DNA of 64,000 nt from Leptobrachium leishanense. Taxonomy: Eukaryota; Chordata; Amphibia; Anura; Megophryidae. Shown here piece by piece: positions 1 through 10,315 of the stretch (the stretch's first letter is position 1; the number at the start of each line of letters is the position of its first letter). A program made the position numbers and the translations under genes. Below the pieces are notes generated by a model that worked only from the letters and a program-made list of their open reading frames with translations, was not told where the DNA came from and searched no databases. Where the stretch lies: contig CM019069.1 in NCBI GenBank assembly GCA_009667805.1, forward strand, positions 96,941,204-97,005,203. The letters are read 5' to 3'.

Positions 1-42
1 GTCTCCACCCCCATGTCTTATATTCTACATCTTTCCCCTTTT
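1..42 (-). repeat. Start of 3' LTR and polypurine tract of a Ty3/gypsy element
   Basis: On the minus strand a purine run, AAAAGGGGAAAGA (positions 42 to 30), is followed at once by TGTAGAAT, which runs off the window edge. A polypurine tract followed by TG is the usual boundary between the internal region and 3' LTR of an LTR retrotransposon. It lies about 110 bases past the end of the gypsy integrase frame, which is the expected place. Only 29 bases of the LTR are inside the window, so the call rests on position and motif alone. Confidence 0.55.
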
Positions 43-152
43 AAAGAAAACATAACATAACATAAAGATAACATGCATGAAACTAGACCAGAGTGCAGCA
101 TAACAATGAACCGTAAAAACATGTAACATAAAACATGAAATGCTGTATGAAA

Positions 153-762
153 TCAGTATGTGATAAAGTCGTTAAACTTCGGGTTAGGTTTGCACATTCT
201 TCCCGATCGAGTAACAACCAGTGGGGTTTCTGAATCTGAAACCTGTTGCCTGAAATCGTCATTATTTTGTAGCGGTGCATTACATTCATCGTTTGGAGTG
301 TCATTTGGCACCGTAGCAGATGAAGAGACCATAGGAGAAAATGAGGCAGGGTTGGGACTGTATGATTCAGGGACTTGTAGGAGGTAACGGCGGTTTCTTA
401 CATAGGTCCTGCCATCAGAGTGGACAACATAGCTGTTGGGTTGGCGGGCCTTTCCATGAACCGTAGCCAGTTTGTCAAACCCACGGGAAGTCTCCATCCA
501 TACCACCTGCCCTGGCTCCAGAGGTGAAAGATGCCTGGCCGACTTGTCATGGCTTATCTTCCCTTTCGTTCGGAGCTGAAATAAAGCAGCCTGAACATCA
601 GTCTCAACTTTAGGCAGTAGCTGTGTCGCGACCACGGGGATCAAAGTCCTGGTGCGACATGACAGTAAACGTTGTGCCGGAGAAGGCATTCCATTCCGTG
701 GTGTGTTGCGGAGGTTGAGTAGTGCTGCATAAATGTCACCATCCTCGATTGATGGTTTTGGA
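153..762 (-). pseudogene. Ty3/gypsy Pol: C-terminal end of integrase (5'-truncated)
   Basis: The minus-strand frame of about 200 residues reads as the end of a vertebrate Ty3/gypsy polyprotein. The phrase ALLNLRNTPRNGMPSPAQRL is the conserved tail of the integrase catalytic domain. It is followed by the chromatin-side C-terminal domain (GQVVWMETSRGFDKLATV, then YVRNRRYL) and ends in a TRSGR-KPNPKF tail just before the stop. Integrase joins element cDNA to the chromosome. Everything upstream (protease, RT, RNase H, integrase core) is missing because the homology stops near 762 where PLE sequence begins. The short gypsy RT piece at 25731-25877 is on the same strand and could be a remnant of the same element beyond the nest, but about 3 kb of Pol between them is absent. 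Confidence 0.8.
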
Positions 763-1020
763 TCCCGAACGAAAGAAGAACAGACAGGGACCACAGATCC
801 CCAGGAAAAAGACAAACGTTAGAGTGAGGGGGAAGAAAGGGGGCTCGAAAAGAAGAAAAATAGTGAAACAAAGGGAAGACGTCCCTAACCTAATAGAGGA
901 AACCGATAAAGGAGGGGAGGAGAGGAAAAAAATGGACATATTCAACCTGTCAGATAAAGTGTTAACCAATGATCAAGAGAAAGTGCTCCTGAAAGACCTT
1001 AAGTTTGCACCAACACAGAA
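763..1020 (+). pseudogene. Penelope-like element ORF, N-terminal piece
   Basis: This plus-strand stretch encodes a Lys/Arg-rich segment (RGKKGGSKRRK) and then IFNLSDKVLTNDQEKVL followed by LKDLKFAPTQ. The pattern N-L-S, L-T, then L-L, G/D-L-K-F-A-P-T is the N-terminal signature of Penelope-like retroelement proteins, upstream of the RT domain. The frame is broken off at about 1020 by the end of the CR1 insertion. The next recognisable PLE sequence, beginning IIPADKGGG, resumes after 9296. Roughly 130 residues normally found between these two motifs are missing, so the CR1 junction probably removed some PLE sequence. Confidence 0.7.
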
Positions 1021-1104
1021 AGATAGAAACATAGAAAAATGTTGGCAGATAAGAACCTATCGGCCCATCTAGTCTGCCCAATTACATGGATACTTTCCCT
1101 GAAT

Positions 1105-1626
1105 TTATCTTTTGTTTAGGATAGCCTTATGCTTAACCCATGCCTGCTTAAATTCAATTACTGTTTTGGCCTCTACCACTTCAACTGGAAGGCTGTTCCA
1201 TGTATCCACCACCCTCTCAGTAAAATAATGCTTCCTGATGTTACTTTTAAACCTTTGCCCCTCTAATCTAAGACTATGTTCTCTTATTTTGCTACTTTGT
1301 TTCCTTATAAATATACTCCCTTCCTCTACCTTGTGGATTCCCTTTACGTATTTAAATGTTTCTATCATATCTCCTCTGTCTCGTCTTTTTTCCAAGCTGT
1401 ACATGTTAAGATCATTAAGCCTTTCCTGGTAACTTTTCTCCTTCAAGCCGCACACCATTTTAGTAGCCCTTCTCTGAACTCTCTCTAAGATGTCTATATC
1501 CTTCTGGAGATATGGTCTCCAGTACTGCACACAGTACTCCAAGTGAGGTCTCACCAGTGCTCTGTACAGTGGCATGAGCACTTCCCTTTTCCTACTGCTA
1601 ATACCTCTCCCTACACAACCAAGCAT
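1105..1626 (-). pseudogene. CR1 ORF2, C-terminal domain
   Basis: The frame reads LYRALVRPHLEYCVQYW, then LERVQRRATKMV and SLEKRRDRGDMI, and ends near RVVDTWNSLPVEVVEA and FKQAW. This is the conserved region after the RT fingers and palm in CR1/L2-type LINEs, thought to help bind the element RNA and the target. The frame is open for 173 residues to its natural stop. It is separated from the RT frame (ending at 1762) by about 135 bases with stops and frame changes, so the protein is not continuous. Confidence 0.85.
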
Positions 1627-1761
1627 TCTGCTAGCATTTCCTGCTGCTCTATTACATTGACTACTTACCCTTTGATCCTCTGAAATGATAACCCCTAAAT
1701 CCCTTTCCTCAGATGTTGAGGTTAGGACTGTATCAAATATTCTATATTCAGCCCTTGGGTT

Positions 1762-2720
1762 TTAACGTCCCAGGTGCATTATCTTGCATTTATCCACATT
1801 ATAACTCAATTGCCACAGCTCCGACCATTTTTTTAGTTTACCTAAATCATTTGTCATTTGGCTGATCCCTCCAGGAACGTCAACCCTGTTGCAAATCTTT
1901 GTGTCATCAGCAAAAATACATACTTTTCCATTAATACCTTCTGCAATATCACTAATAAAATTATTAAAGAGAATGGGTCCAAGTACTGACCCCTGAGGTA
2001 CCCCACTGGTAACAAGACCTTGCACCGAATAAACTCCATTTACCACAACCCTCTGTTGCCTGTTACTCAGCCACTGCCTAATCCATTCAACAATATTGGA
2101 ATCCAAGCTCAAAGATTGCAATTTATTGATAAGCCTTCTATGCGGAACAGTATCAAAAGCCTTACTGAAATCTAAATAAGCAATGTCTACTGCACCACCT
2201 GTGTCTATTATTTTTGTTACCCAATCAAAAAAATCAATAAGATTAGTTTGGCATGATCTCCCTGAGGTAAACCCATGTTGTTTCTGATCCTGCAATCTAT
2301 GTGTTTTTAGATGTTCAACAATCCTTTCCTTTAACATGGTTTCCATTAATTTCCCCACTACTGACGTAAGACTAACTGGCCTATAGTTCCCAGATTCCTC
2401 CCTGCTACCCTTCTTGTAAATGGGCACAACATTTGCTAATTTCCAGTCTTCTGGGACGACTCCCGTTACCAAGGATTGGTTAAATAAATCTGTTAACGGT
2501 TTTGCTATTACATCACTGAGCTCTTTTAATAATTTAGGGTGGATCCCATCAGGCCCCATTGACTTATTTGTCTTTACTTTAGACAGCTGTTGTAGAACCT
2601 CCTCCTCTGTAAACTCATATGTAAATGTCTCTTTAGTGTTTCCTCTTAACTGAGGTCTCTTTCCTTCCTTTTCTTCTGCAAAGACTGAACAAAAATATTC
2701 ATTGAGGCAGTCAGCGAGAC
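1762..2720 (-). pseudogene. CR1 ORF2 reverse transcriptase domain
   Basis: A 265-residue open stretch (from 2559) contains the CR1 RT blocks in order: GPDGIHPKLLKEL, VVPIYKKGSREESGNYRPVS, YLDFSKAFDTVPH, SGVPQGSVLGPILF and the catalytic FADDTK box. The domain copies LINE RNA at a nicked target. Coding similarity continues upstream in other frames to about 2720, where the L1-1 insertion interrupts it. The linker N-terminal to it resumes at 8823. The aspartates of the palm are present, but the element is dead through frame breaks and loss of the endonuclease. Confidence 0.9.
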
Positions 2721-2724
2721 TTTT
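2710..2724. repeat. Target-site duplication of L1-1 (3' side)
   Basis: The 15 bases gtcagcgagactttt recur exactly at 8808-8822. They flank the L1-1 insertion in the CR1. Read on the L1 strand the repeat starts with AAAA, which fits cleavage by an L1-type endonuclease at TTTT/A. Confidence 0.95.
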
Positions 2725-2959
2725 TTTGTAAATATCTGTTTATTAAATTTCAAGGTAAACACATAAATCAATGAACACGCAGGTTCTCAGAGATGGCAAA
2801 CAAGCAATTATGGACACGCAGGTCCAGTGTGAGGCAGCAATGCTTACATATTACTAAAAAGGAAAATAGGGGGTAAGGGAAGGTAATAGAGGGTAAGAGC
2901 ATGCATCAGGCGAGCATCGTGTCATTCTCTTATATTCGAAGCTCTCTAGGAACCTTCTC

Positions 2960-5900
2960 CTATTCGGGCAGGGTCAGCAACGCTCTGAATGAGGTGGTCG
3001 AGGATCTGATATCCCAATTCGACCATATCTCAGAGTATAGGGGTAGTTGGTTGGAGGCCTTGTATATCAGATGTTCAATGGAATGGAGTTCTTCCATGCG
3101 GATAAACCAGAGTGTGAGGGGTGGGGGAGTGAGCTGTCTCCAGAACAGGGGTATTAAGGCCTTGGCGGTGGTCAAGACCCGAATGGCCAGCGTGCGTTTG
3201 TACGAAGCTATCGAGTAATTATTATGATGTAGGAGCAGAGCGGCAGGTGAAAACTCTGGGAGAGGGTCAATGAATTCTTTGAGTATGTCATATATTCTAG
3301 CCCAGAAGGGTCGGATTATTTGGCATTCCCACCAGATATGCAACATATCACCCAGTGCATCGTTGCATCACCAGCAGAGCGCAGGAACCTGTGGGTCATA
3401 ACGATTAATTATGTCCGGGGTTCGGTACCAAAAGCTAAGGACTTTGTATGCTGTTTCTTGCAATTTGGAGGAGGTGGAGCAGTGATGTGTTAATTCGCAT
3501 ATCTTGGACCATTGGTGATCCGAAAGTGTGATATTTAATACGGACTCCCATTTTCCCATGCATGGCGGTGGAATGGCAGAGGTCGCATCTCTGAGCAACG
3601 TGTACAGCAGTGATAGACCATGTGAGAGAGGTCCTGTACTGTGACATAGTCTCTCAAATGTCCATAGTGGGCGCCCCAACTGATGTTTTTGGGGTATGCC
3701 GTCAAGGTAGTGCCGTATCTTGGCGTAGTGAAATGAGTGAAGGAATGAAACATGTCTGTCTTGCATTATGTCTGTCAGTGATCGGCGTGCCGAGGCGTTA
3801 AAAAAGTGCAGTATACGAGGTGTGGGGGTGGGTATCAGCCGTCTGACCGAATGAGGGTCTAAACCAGGAAGGTAATCTTCATTATGTATCACCGGGGTCA
3901 TGGGAGAAGGAAAGGAGGTGAGGTTGAATTTAATCGCTATCCGGCGCCAAATTCCGTACGTTGCCCCCACATATGGCGAGGAATTGGCCAGTTTCCTACC
4001 TTCTTTCAATGGCAGCCACGGAAGAACTCTCATCGGCCTCCCCACCAATTCTTGCTCCACTGTTCTCCACAGTTTAACCGATCCCTCTCTTGACCACTCA
4101 ACCACCCTCTGTAAGTGACAGGCCTGATGGTAAAGGCTAAAATTGGGTAGGGCCAAGCCCCCTGCCGCTCTAGATCTAGTGAGTACCTGGTAGCTCGTCC
4201 TGGGGCGTTTACCTCTCCAAATATAAGTGGCCACCAAAGACCTAAGGGAAGCAAGAAACGCCCGAGGAAGATCAATAGGTATCGTTTGTAACAAGTATAG
4301 GAGTCGGGGTTGTATGTTCATCTTAATAACTGCGATACGTCCCAGCCAAGAGATGTGTGGGTAATTCCAATTGGCTAGGTCACGCTGTAAGAGTGTAAGT
4401 AATGGAGGGAAGTTATCTCGGAAGAGGTGTGAGCCTTGAGATGAGAGCCAGATGCCTAGGTATTTAATTTTGTCGGCAGCCCATGTGAAAGCAAAGTATG
4501 GCTTTAGAGCTTGGGCTCTGGGGACAGGGACCGAGACGTTGAGGATATGGGATTTAAGATAATTAATTTTAAGATTGGATAGTCTGCCGTAGTCCTCAAA
4601 GGCCACCATGATTGCCGGTAGGGACACCTCCGGCCTTGTGACGAAAAACAGGAGGTCATCCGCGTACGCAGCCACCTTGTGGTGTTGAGGACCCACCTGA
4701 ACCCCTGTTATGTTCGAATTTAACCGTATGGCCTCCAAGAATGGTTCTAGGGTCAATACGAATAGTAATGCGAGAGTGGACAACCCTGTCGTGTGCCGTT
4801 GCGGATAGGAAATGGGGCCGTAAACACCCCGTTTACGCAGACACGTGCAGTTGCGTCTCCGTATAGAGCTCCTATCCAGGCGCGGAGGTGTGGACCCAGG
4901 CCAATGCGTATCAGGGAGAGTGATATAAAGTCCCAATCTACCCTATCAAAGGCTTTCTCCGCGTCCGTGGACAGGAGCGCCAACGCCTGAGATGAGCGGC
5001 GAGCATGGTGCATGAGTTGCAGAGGTCGCATGGTGTTGTCCCGGGCCTCTCGGCCAGGCACAAACCCCACCTGGTCGGCATGGACAAGGGCGGGAAGGAA
5101 GGGTTTGAGTCTTTCAGCTAGAATTTTTGCGAACAGCTTCAGGTCACAGTTCAATAAAGAAATGGGTCTGTAGCTGGAGCAAAGGTTACCCTCTTTCGGT
5201 AGGATCGTTATGTTGGCACATAGGGTCTGGGTGGGGAGAGGTTGCCCCTCTGCCAGGTCATTGTAAGCTGTCAAGAGGTGTGGGGAGAGGATTGCAGTGT
5301 AGAGTTTGTAGTATCGGACCGGAAGACCATCGGGGCCAGGGCTTTTTCCAGTTTTAGAGGTCTTAAGTGCCAGGGCTAGTTCCTCTGCCGTCAAGGGCCG
5401 GTCTAAAAGTTCTGACGTTTGACTTGAGATTCGTTTAGTGGAGTATTTAGTGAGGTAAGCCATAATGTCCGCGCGTTTACGGGCTGCATCCTGGGGGCAA
5501 ATATCGCCTTGCAGGTCATAGAGCGCAGCATAATAGTCTCGTGTAATTTGAAGAAGCTTTGCTGGTAACCGTTGCGTTACGTTCTGTGAGTCGCGCAATT
5601 TCGCTATGTATGTAGCTGAGCGTTTTTTGGCTATCATGCGCGCTAGTAACCTCCCACTTTTATCCCCGTGTAGATGAAAAAGGGCCTCAGAGCGTAAGTA
5701 CGATCTGTGATAAGTCGTGTTCATAAGTGCGGTTAAGGATCTGCGCAGTTCAGTCAGGTGAGCTATAGTTTCAGGGTTACCCTCCCGCTTGTGGTCGGAG
5801 GAGATCTGGGTTATCTGGTGTTGTAGGTCTCGCATGGCTGCCGATCAACTTTTAGCCAGTTCAGCGCCTTTTCTGATGAAGTAGCCTCTGATCACGCATT

Positions 5901-6802
5901 TATGCGCCTCCCACACTAGTGGCGAGGCCACCTCACCAGTGGCGTTTTCCTCAAAAAAGTCCTCGAGGACCTGCCGTCCTTCCTCAGCCACAAGCGGGTC
6001 AGACAAGAGGGAATCATTAAGGCGCCAGTTAGGGGCAGTAGGCCTGAACATGGGAGAGCGCAAAGTGATAGAGACAGGAGCGTGGTCCGACCACGTGGCC
6101 GTGCCAATAGCTGCGCTGCGTAGAGCCAAGAGGTGGTATTGTGGTATGAGCAGGTAATCAATCCTAGAGTAGGATTGGGAGGGATGCGCATAGAATGAGA
6201 AGTCTTTGCCCTCAGGGTGTAGAGTCCGCCAGCAATCTGCAAGTCTCGAACGCGTGTAGGGAGTTGCGGCATGAGCGTATTATGTGTAGTGGTATGGACG
6301 AGTTTCCCGCGGAAGTGTCCCAAGATGGTTCTAAGGGCACGTTTAGATCCCCTCCCAGCACGACCATCCCCTCGGCAAATTCCCGCAGTGTACGCAGTGT
6401 AGCGGAAAGGAACTTATGTTGTGCTCTGTTAGGGGCATAACAGTTGGCAAAGGTGTATACCTGGTCTAAGATCCGGCCCTTGACAAAAACAAAGCGGCCT
6501 CCCGCATCAGTCACCGAATCAAGTAACTGAAACGGGACGCGTCTGTGAAACAAGATCGCAGTCCCCTTAGTTTTAGCCTCAGTATTATTGCTATAGAAGC
6601 CTAGGGGGTAATAAGAGTTTGTCAGAGTGGGCGCCTTCCCTTCCTGGAAGTGAGTCTCCTGTAATAGCACAACTGAGGCCTTCTGGGATCGGAAGTCTCT
6701 CATGGCGTGGGAACGTTTTTCAGGGACATTTAAACCATTCGCATTTATAGAAACAATGACCAAATCCGCAGGTGTAAGTGGCGTGCCGTGTGCAGTCGAC
6801 AT
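2960..6802 (-). pseudogene. L1-1 ORF2 (endonuclease-RT), multiply frameshifted
   Basis: ORF2 should start at the ATG at 6802 (MSTAHGTPL), followed by the APE endonuclease start SINANGLNVPEKRS and the LLQETHF catalytic block. The rest is spread over several frames: endonuclease end with WSDHAPVSI (5845-6129), RT with GKSPGPDGLPVRYY, STDAEKAFDRVDW and NGTRQGCPLS (4753-5835), YADD box and thumb (3368-4936), and the Cys-His C-terminal knuckle with HIWWECQIIRPFW (2960-3346). At least five frame breaks are needed to explain this. The protein would nick DNA and reverse-transcribe L1 RNA; this copy cannot. Confidence 0.9.
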
Positions 6803-7625
6803 ATCAAGTTCCTCTGGGGGGGTTGGGAAACAAAACAAGGGAAGACAAGGGGAAACTATATACAATCACAAAGAGGCGATGAGCGGCGGGTGCAGCAACG
6901 ACACTAGTGAAAACACCAGATGACGGCCGCACTCTGCGAGGTCGCTAACCTCGGCGGGGTACGCGATTGAGCCCCAGGCGGGACCAACAGGTAATTAAGG
7001 GGAGAAAAGCAATAAACATAGCAGTGTGGAGCCACTCTACGACTCGAAAAGGCAGTAATGTGAAACATATGCGGCAAACATTTATGAGGCCTAAGGCCAA
7101 CTTGCACTGAATTATTAGAGACGAACCTGACCGGGTTTGGGGTTGAGACAAGTCCCTCGCACGGATTCTGAGAAAGGAGACCCCCTACATAGTCAGTCCA
7201 GCTATGTGGGATAGCGAAAAAGGGGCCACCCAGTCCAGTGGTGGCATCTTGCCATAATTAAAGTAGTGAAAAGGCAGGGTAACGAGGAGTTTTCTGTTCA
7301 GTGATGAGCATCAACATGTGTCCCCATCCTCGGTCAGTAATCCCCTTCAGCCTCTTCTAAAACGAGTAGCCCCTGGGTGGGGCGTTAAGGAGGCCAGCAG
7401 GGTGTTCTGTGTGGTATGGCGATTTATTCAAGAGAGTAAAAGAGAAATAAGCAGCATATCTTCGTGGCAAATCGCAGAAAGGATTGGAAGTTTCAGATCG
7501 CTGTCTGTAGATTGTCCAAGCCCAAAGGGGCAGCCCACCGTGGGCCTGCATGATTCGGCTGTAGGGCTCGGATAGTATCAATCCAGGCAGATGGATTCAT
7601 GGTGTGGGAGCGGGGTGGATCCGGA

Positions 7626-8708
7626 TCACATCTGCGAGCCGGTGCGTCTCCCGGCTTGACCACGGTTACATCCTGGACGTGGCGGGAGAGGAGTCTGGCG
7701 TGCACCACGTGCCGCTTGGTTGTAAAGAGCAAGGGGATCCGGCCAGGGAAATTGCAAAGGTGGTAATTGGAGGTCTGTCGATAAGGTCGCCACATCCTCT
7801 GGGGATTGTAAAATAAAAGTGCCTTGGTCCGAAAGAACCGCTAGGCCAGTTGGTGTGTGCCAGCGGTAGCGAAGCTGTTGGTCTCGTAAAAGCGATGTAA
7901 GCGGTTTCAGGGCACGTCTATAGGCCAGGGTCGCTGGCGATAGGTCTGGGTACAGTTGTAGCTCAGTCCCTTCGTAGGAGAATTGCGTGGCCTCGCGTGC
8001 TTTACGCAGTATGTCTTCTTTAAGGCCATAATCGTAGAGGCAGCATATGACATCCCGCGGTGGGCTCCCCGTGGTCCCCTTGGGCCTGAGGGCTCTATGT
8101 GCCCGGACAAAATCAATGGCCGAGGATTCAGTTCTGTCCAGCAAAGTATTAAAAATCGATAAAAGCATACCCGTCAGTTGATCCGCAGATGTTTCGGTTT
8201 CAGGTAAGCCCCTCAGCCGTAGGTTATTGCGGTGGCCCCTGTTATCTAAGTCCGCTATGTGGAGGGCCATATTACGAAGTTGAGTAGAGCGTAATTGCAG
8301 GACCGATGTGGACACTTCTTGGGCTAGCCGCAGTGAGTCAGATCCCTGTTCCAGTGTGTCTACCCTGTGTGTAAGGCCCTGGATGTCTTGGCGCACATGT
8401 TGCAGTTCCGCCATGATGGAGGAGCGTAATTCGGCATTGGCCTCCTTCAGGTCAGATTTCGTGGGCAAATTGCGAAGCAGGGGGAGCCAAACCGCTGGGT
8501 CCACCGAGGTGGGTGCCTCTGCATGTGAGGAGGTGAGCAGGGACGGTTCAGGATCTGTTGGGGTCCTCACCTCATCCGCCATTTTGTCCGGCGGGCCCGC
8601 CGGGAGATCCAAGGGCCCCACCAAGAAACGGCGCAGAGATGGGGTATCTGACGCCCGGTCAGGTCCCTGAGGCTTCTGAGCGCCGGGGGTCTTGTTTGCT
8701 TTCCCCAT
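7626..8708 (-). CDS. L1-1 ORF1 protein (RNA-binding chaperone), intact
   Basis: A 360-residue open frame with the L1 ORF1p (Transposase_22) layout. It has a disordered Pro-rich N-terminus, a coiled coil of about 80 residues (from about 85, including ELQHVRQDIQGLTHRVDTLE), an RRM beginning NNLRLRGLPE, and a C-terminal domain with ATLAYRRALKPLTSLL. ORF1p trimers coat L1 RNA. The ATG at 8708 is 99 nt from the element start, the same spacing as in L1-2 and L1-3, which supports the start choice. The frame is intact while ORF2 of the same copy is not; whether selection or chance explains this cannot be told from one copy. Confidence 0.88.
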   Translation of the reverse strand: MGKANKTPGAQKPQGPDRASDTPSLRRFLVGPLDLPAGPPDKMADEVRTPTDPEPSLLTSSHAEAPTSVDPAVWLPLLRNLPTKSDLKEANAELRSSIMAELQHVRQDIQGLTHRVDTLEQGSDSLRLAQEVSTSVLQLRSTQLRNMALHIADLDNRGHRNNLRLRGLPETETSADQLTGMLLSIFNTLLDRTESSAIDFVRAHRALRPKGTTGSPPRDVICCLYDYGLKEDILRKAREATQFSYEGTELQLYPDLSPATLAYRRALKPLTSLLRDQQLRYRWHTPTGLAVLSDQGTFILQSPEDVATLSTDLQLPPLQFPWPDPLALYNQAARGARQTPLPPRPGCNRGQAGRRTGSQM

Positions 8709-8807
8709 CGCCGGTCAGGGAGTGCAGGAGAGCCGTTTGGTGCCGGAGTCTGAGCGGAGCTCCTCACTCACGCGGCCATTCCGGATGGAGCCCAAGCCAC
8801 GCCCCCC

Positions 8808-8822
8808 GTCAGCGAGACTTTT
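8808..8822. repeat. Target-site duplication of L1-1 (5' side)
   Basis: An exact copy of the 15 bases at 2710-2724. It marks the 5' boundary of L1-1, after which the CR1 coding sequence resumes. Confidence 0.95.
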
Positions 8823-9295
8823 ATCCTCTTCTACATACCTTCCTTCCTTTGTTTTTATTCTAACTAATCCTTGTTTTACTTTTCTTTTCTCGTTTATGTA
8901 TCTAAAAAATGTTTTGTCCCCATTTTTTACTGACTGAGCTATTTTCTCTTCTGTGTGTGCTTTGGAAGCTCTTATAAATTGCTTTGCTTCTTTCTGCCTA
9001 ATCTTATAGGTTTGCCTATCTTCTTCACTCAGAGTTTTTTTATAATTATTGAATGCTATCTTTTTGTTCTTCACTATTTTGGCCACTTCTGCAGAGTACC
9101 ACAGTGGTTTCTTCCCTTTTTTGTTTTTGCTAACAAGCCAAATGCAATTGCCTGTGGCCTTCAATAATGCTTCCTTTAAATAATCCCATTTCTCCTGGAC
9201 TCCCTTTAAACTCCTCCAGTCTGATAATGACTCATTCACACAAAATCTCATTTTAGAAAAATCTGTTTTTTTTAAAGTCTAAAACTTTTGTTTTT
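8823..9295 (-). pseudogene. CR1 ORF2, linker between endonuclease and RT
   Basis: The minus-strand frame has the CR1 inter-domain pattern: KKGKKPLWYSAEVAKIVKNK, then YKIRQKEAKQFIRASKA, then KTFFRYINEKRKVKQG. This region of conserved basic helices lies just N-terminal to the RT in CR1/L2 elements. It joins in order and orientation with the RT at 1762-2720 once L1-1 is discounted. No endonuclease domain is found beyond about 9290, where plus-strand PLE sequence resumes, so the CR1 is truncated here. Confidence 0.82.
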
Positions 9296-9504
9296 GTGTG
9301 GTATAGTCATAATACCCGCAGATAAAGGCGGAGGAGTGGTCATTCTTAATTTGGAGCAATATGAAGAGGAGGCATACCGAATTCTCAATGATGTTACCAC
9401 CTATAAGAAATTACCAGGAGATCCAACAGCGGAGATGAAAGAGAAATTCCATCAATACCTAGAAGAAGGAAAATGCCTGGGCATCGGACAAAGAATATGG
9501 ATAC
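9296..9504 (+). pseudogene. Penelope-like element RT, N-terminal RT segment
   Basis: The plus-strand frame VIIPADKGGGVVILNLEQYE, followed by RILNDVTTYKKLPGDPT, is the ADKGG block that opens the RT region of Penelope-like proteins. It ends in target sequence (aaagaatatggatac, 9490-9504) that is repeated at 20285-20299, where the same frame continues. The two pieces were therefore one ORF before the plus-strand L1 derivative inserted. Confidence 0.85.
9490..9504. repeat. Target-site duplication of the plus-strand L1 derivative (5' side)
   Basis: The 15 bases aaagaatatggatac recur at 20285-20299, and again at 22255-22269 inside the duplicated copy. They bound the short L1 derivative and everything nested in it. 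The repeat starts with A-rich sequence on the element strand, as expected for L1 endonuclease. Confidence 0.95.
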
Positions 9505-10303
9505 GGCGTCTCTGGAGCTCTGACCCGTCCTCCTCTTAATGGGCTCCCTAGCTGTCTTTTACTGCCGAATTTTTTCCCCCAGGCACCCAGGGCAGCTGGC
9601 CACCGGAGGAGAGTTGTCTGGGGCCCGTTCTGTTCCCCCCCCGGACAGGAGACAGCCGACTTGTGCGTGTGGAATGGTGCCGGCGGCCATCTTGAGGCCT
9701 ACTGCCCGGCGTGATTCTGAGCCTGAGAATCCACCCAAAAACCACCTACGAACCTGGACCCATGCAGTGACTCCTCTACTGGCCCTGACACACTCTTCGT
9801 GGCGGGGGGCCGGGGCGTTAGCGGGCGATTGTCGTTGACTGTCGCCAGTAGTAGGCTCTCGAGGCCCATAAAAGCCGCCTCCAGCCCGGTCCTCGGGGCA
9901 TCCGATGGGTAGTCCACTTGCCACCTTGTATGGCCACCGCCACTCCCCTCCACGGAGCCCCTCCGGGAGACGGGGGCCCTCCGGACGACATGCGGTGCTT
10001 CCTGGCGGTTCTGAAGGGCTGTAGGAGTACGGATTCCCTGACCGGCGCCATGCGAGAGGAGATTCGAGAGGCAGAGGTTGCGACTGGTGGTGAGACAATG
10101 GAGGAGGCCTGCGACGAGAGGGGTGCCCAAGAGCCGCGGCAGAAGCGGCATACCTTGCAGGAGCTGGAGAGGTTGCCGAGGTGTGGTCCCGGTGCGTCTG
10201 CTGTGCCCGAGCATCTGGGTGGTGTGGCGCTGGATGGATCGCTGGATCAAGGTCAGAGGAAGGAGAAGTACCCCCCCAAGTTGACCGGGAGGTTGCTGCG
10301 GTT

Positions 10304-10315
10304 GGGGCCTCTTTC
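10304..10315. repeat. Target-site duplication of L1-2 (3' side)
   Basis: The 12 bases ggggcctctttc recur at 19200-19211. They bound the L1-2 insertion inside the plus-strand L1 derivative. Confidence 0.9.

Larger units (their letters stand above)
2725..8807 (-). mobile_element. L1-1: full-length L1-clade LINE inserted in CR1
   Basis: A 6.1-kb minus-strand element bounded by a perfect 15-bp target duplication. It begins with GGGGGGCGTGGCTTGG, has a 99-nt 5' leader, an intact ORF1 (7626-8708), an inter-ORF spacer of about 0.8 kb, a broken ORF2, and ends in a short A run. It is full length at the 5' end, unlike most mammalian L1 copies. The leader and spacer layout matches L1-2 and L1-3 in this window, so the three belong to related L1 families. 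Confidence 0.92.
1021..9295 (-). mobile_element. CR1-clade LINE, 5'-truncated, split by L1-1
   Basis: Two halves of one minus-strand CR1 element lie at 8823-9295 (5' part) and 1021-2724 (3' part), separated by L1-1 with a 15-bp target duplication. The 3' end carries a short (TTTCTATG)-like tail on the element strand instead of poly(A), as is usual for CR1/L2 LINEs. The endonuclease domain is absent, so the copy is 5'-truncated. The coding parts are listed separately. No clear target duplication is seen at the outer ends, and PLE sequence seems to be missing at the insertion point. Confidence 0.8.

Noticed and set aside
9559..10250. Overlapping 179-183-residue minus-strand frames
   Set aside because: They are GC-rich by-products with no domain; the region is the non-coding 5' part of a plus-strand element.
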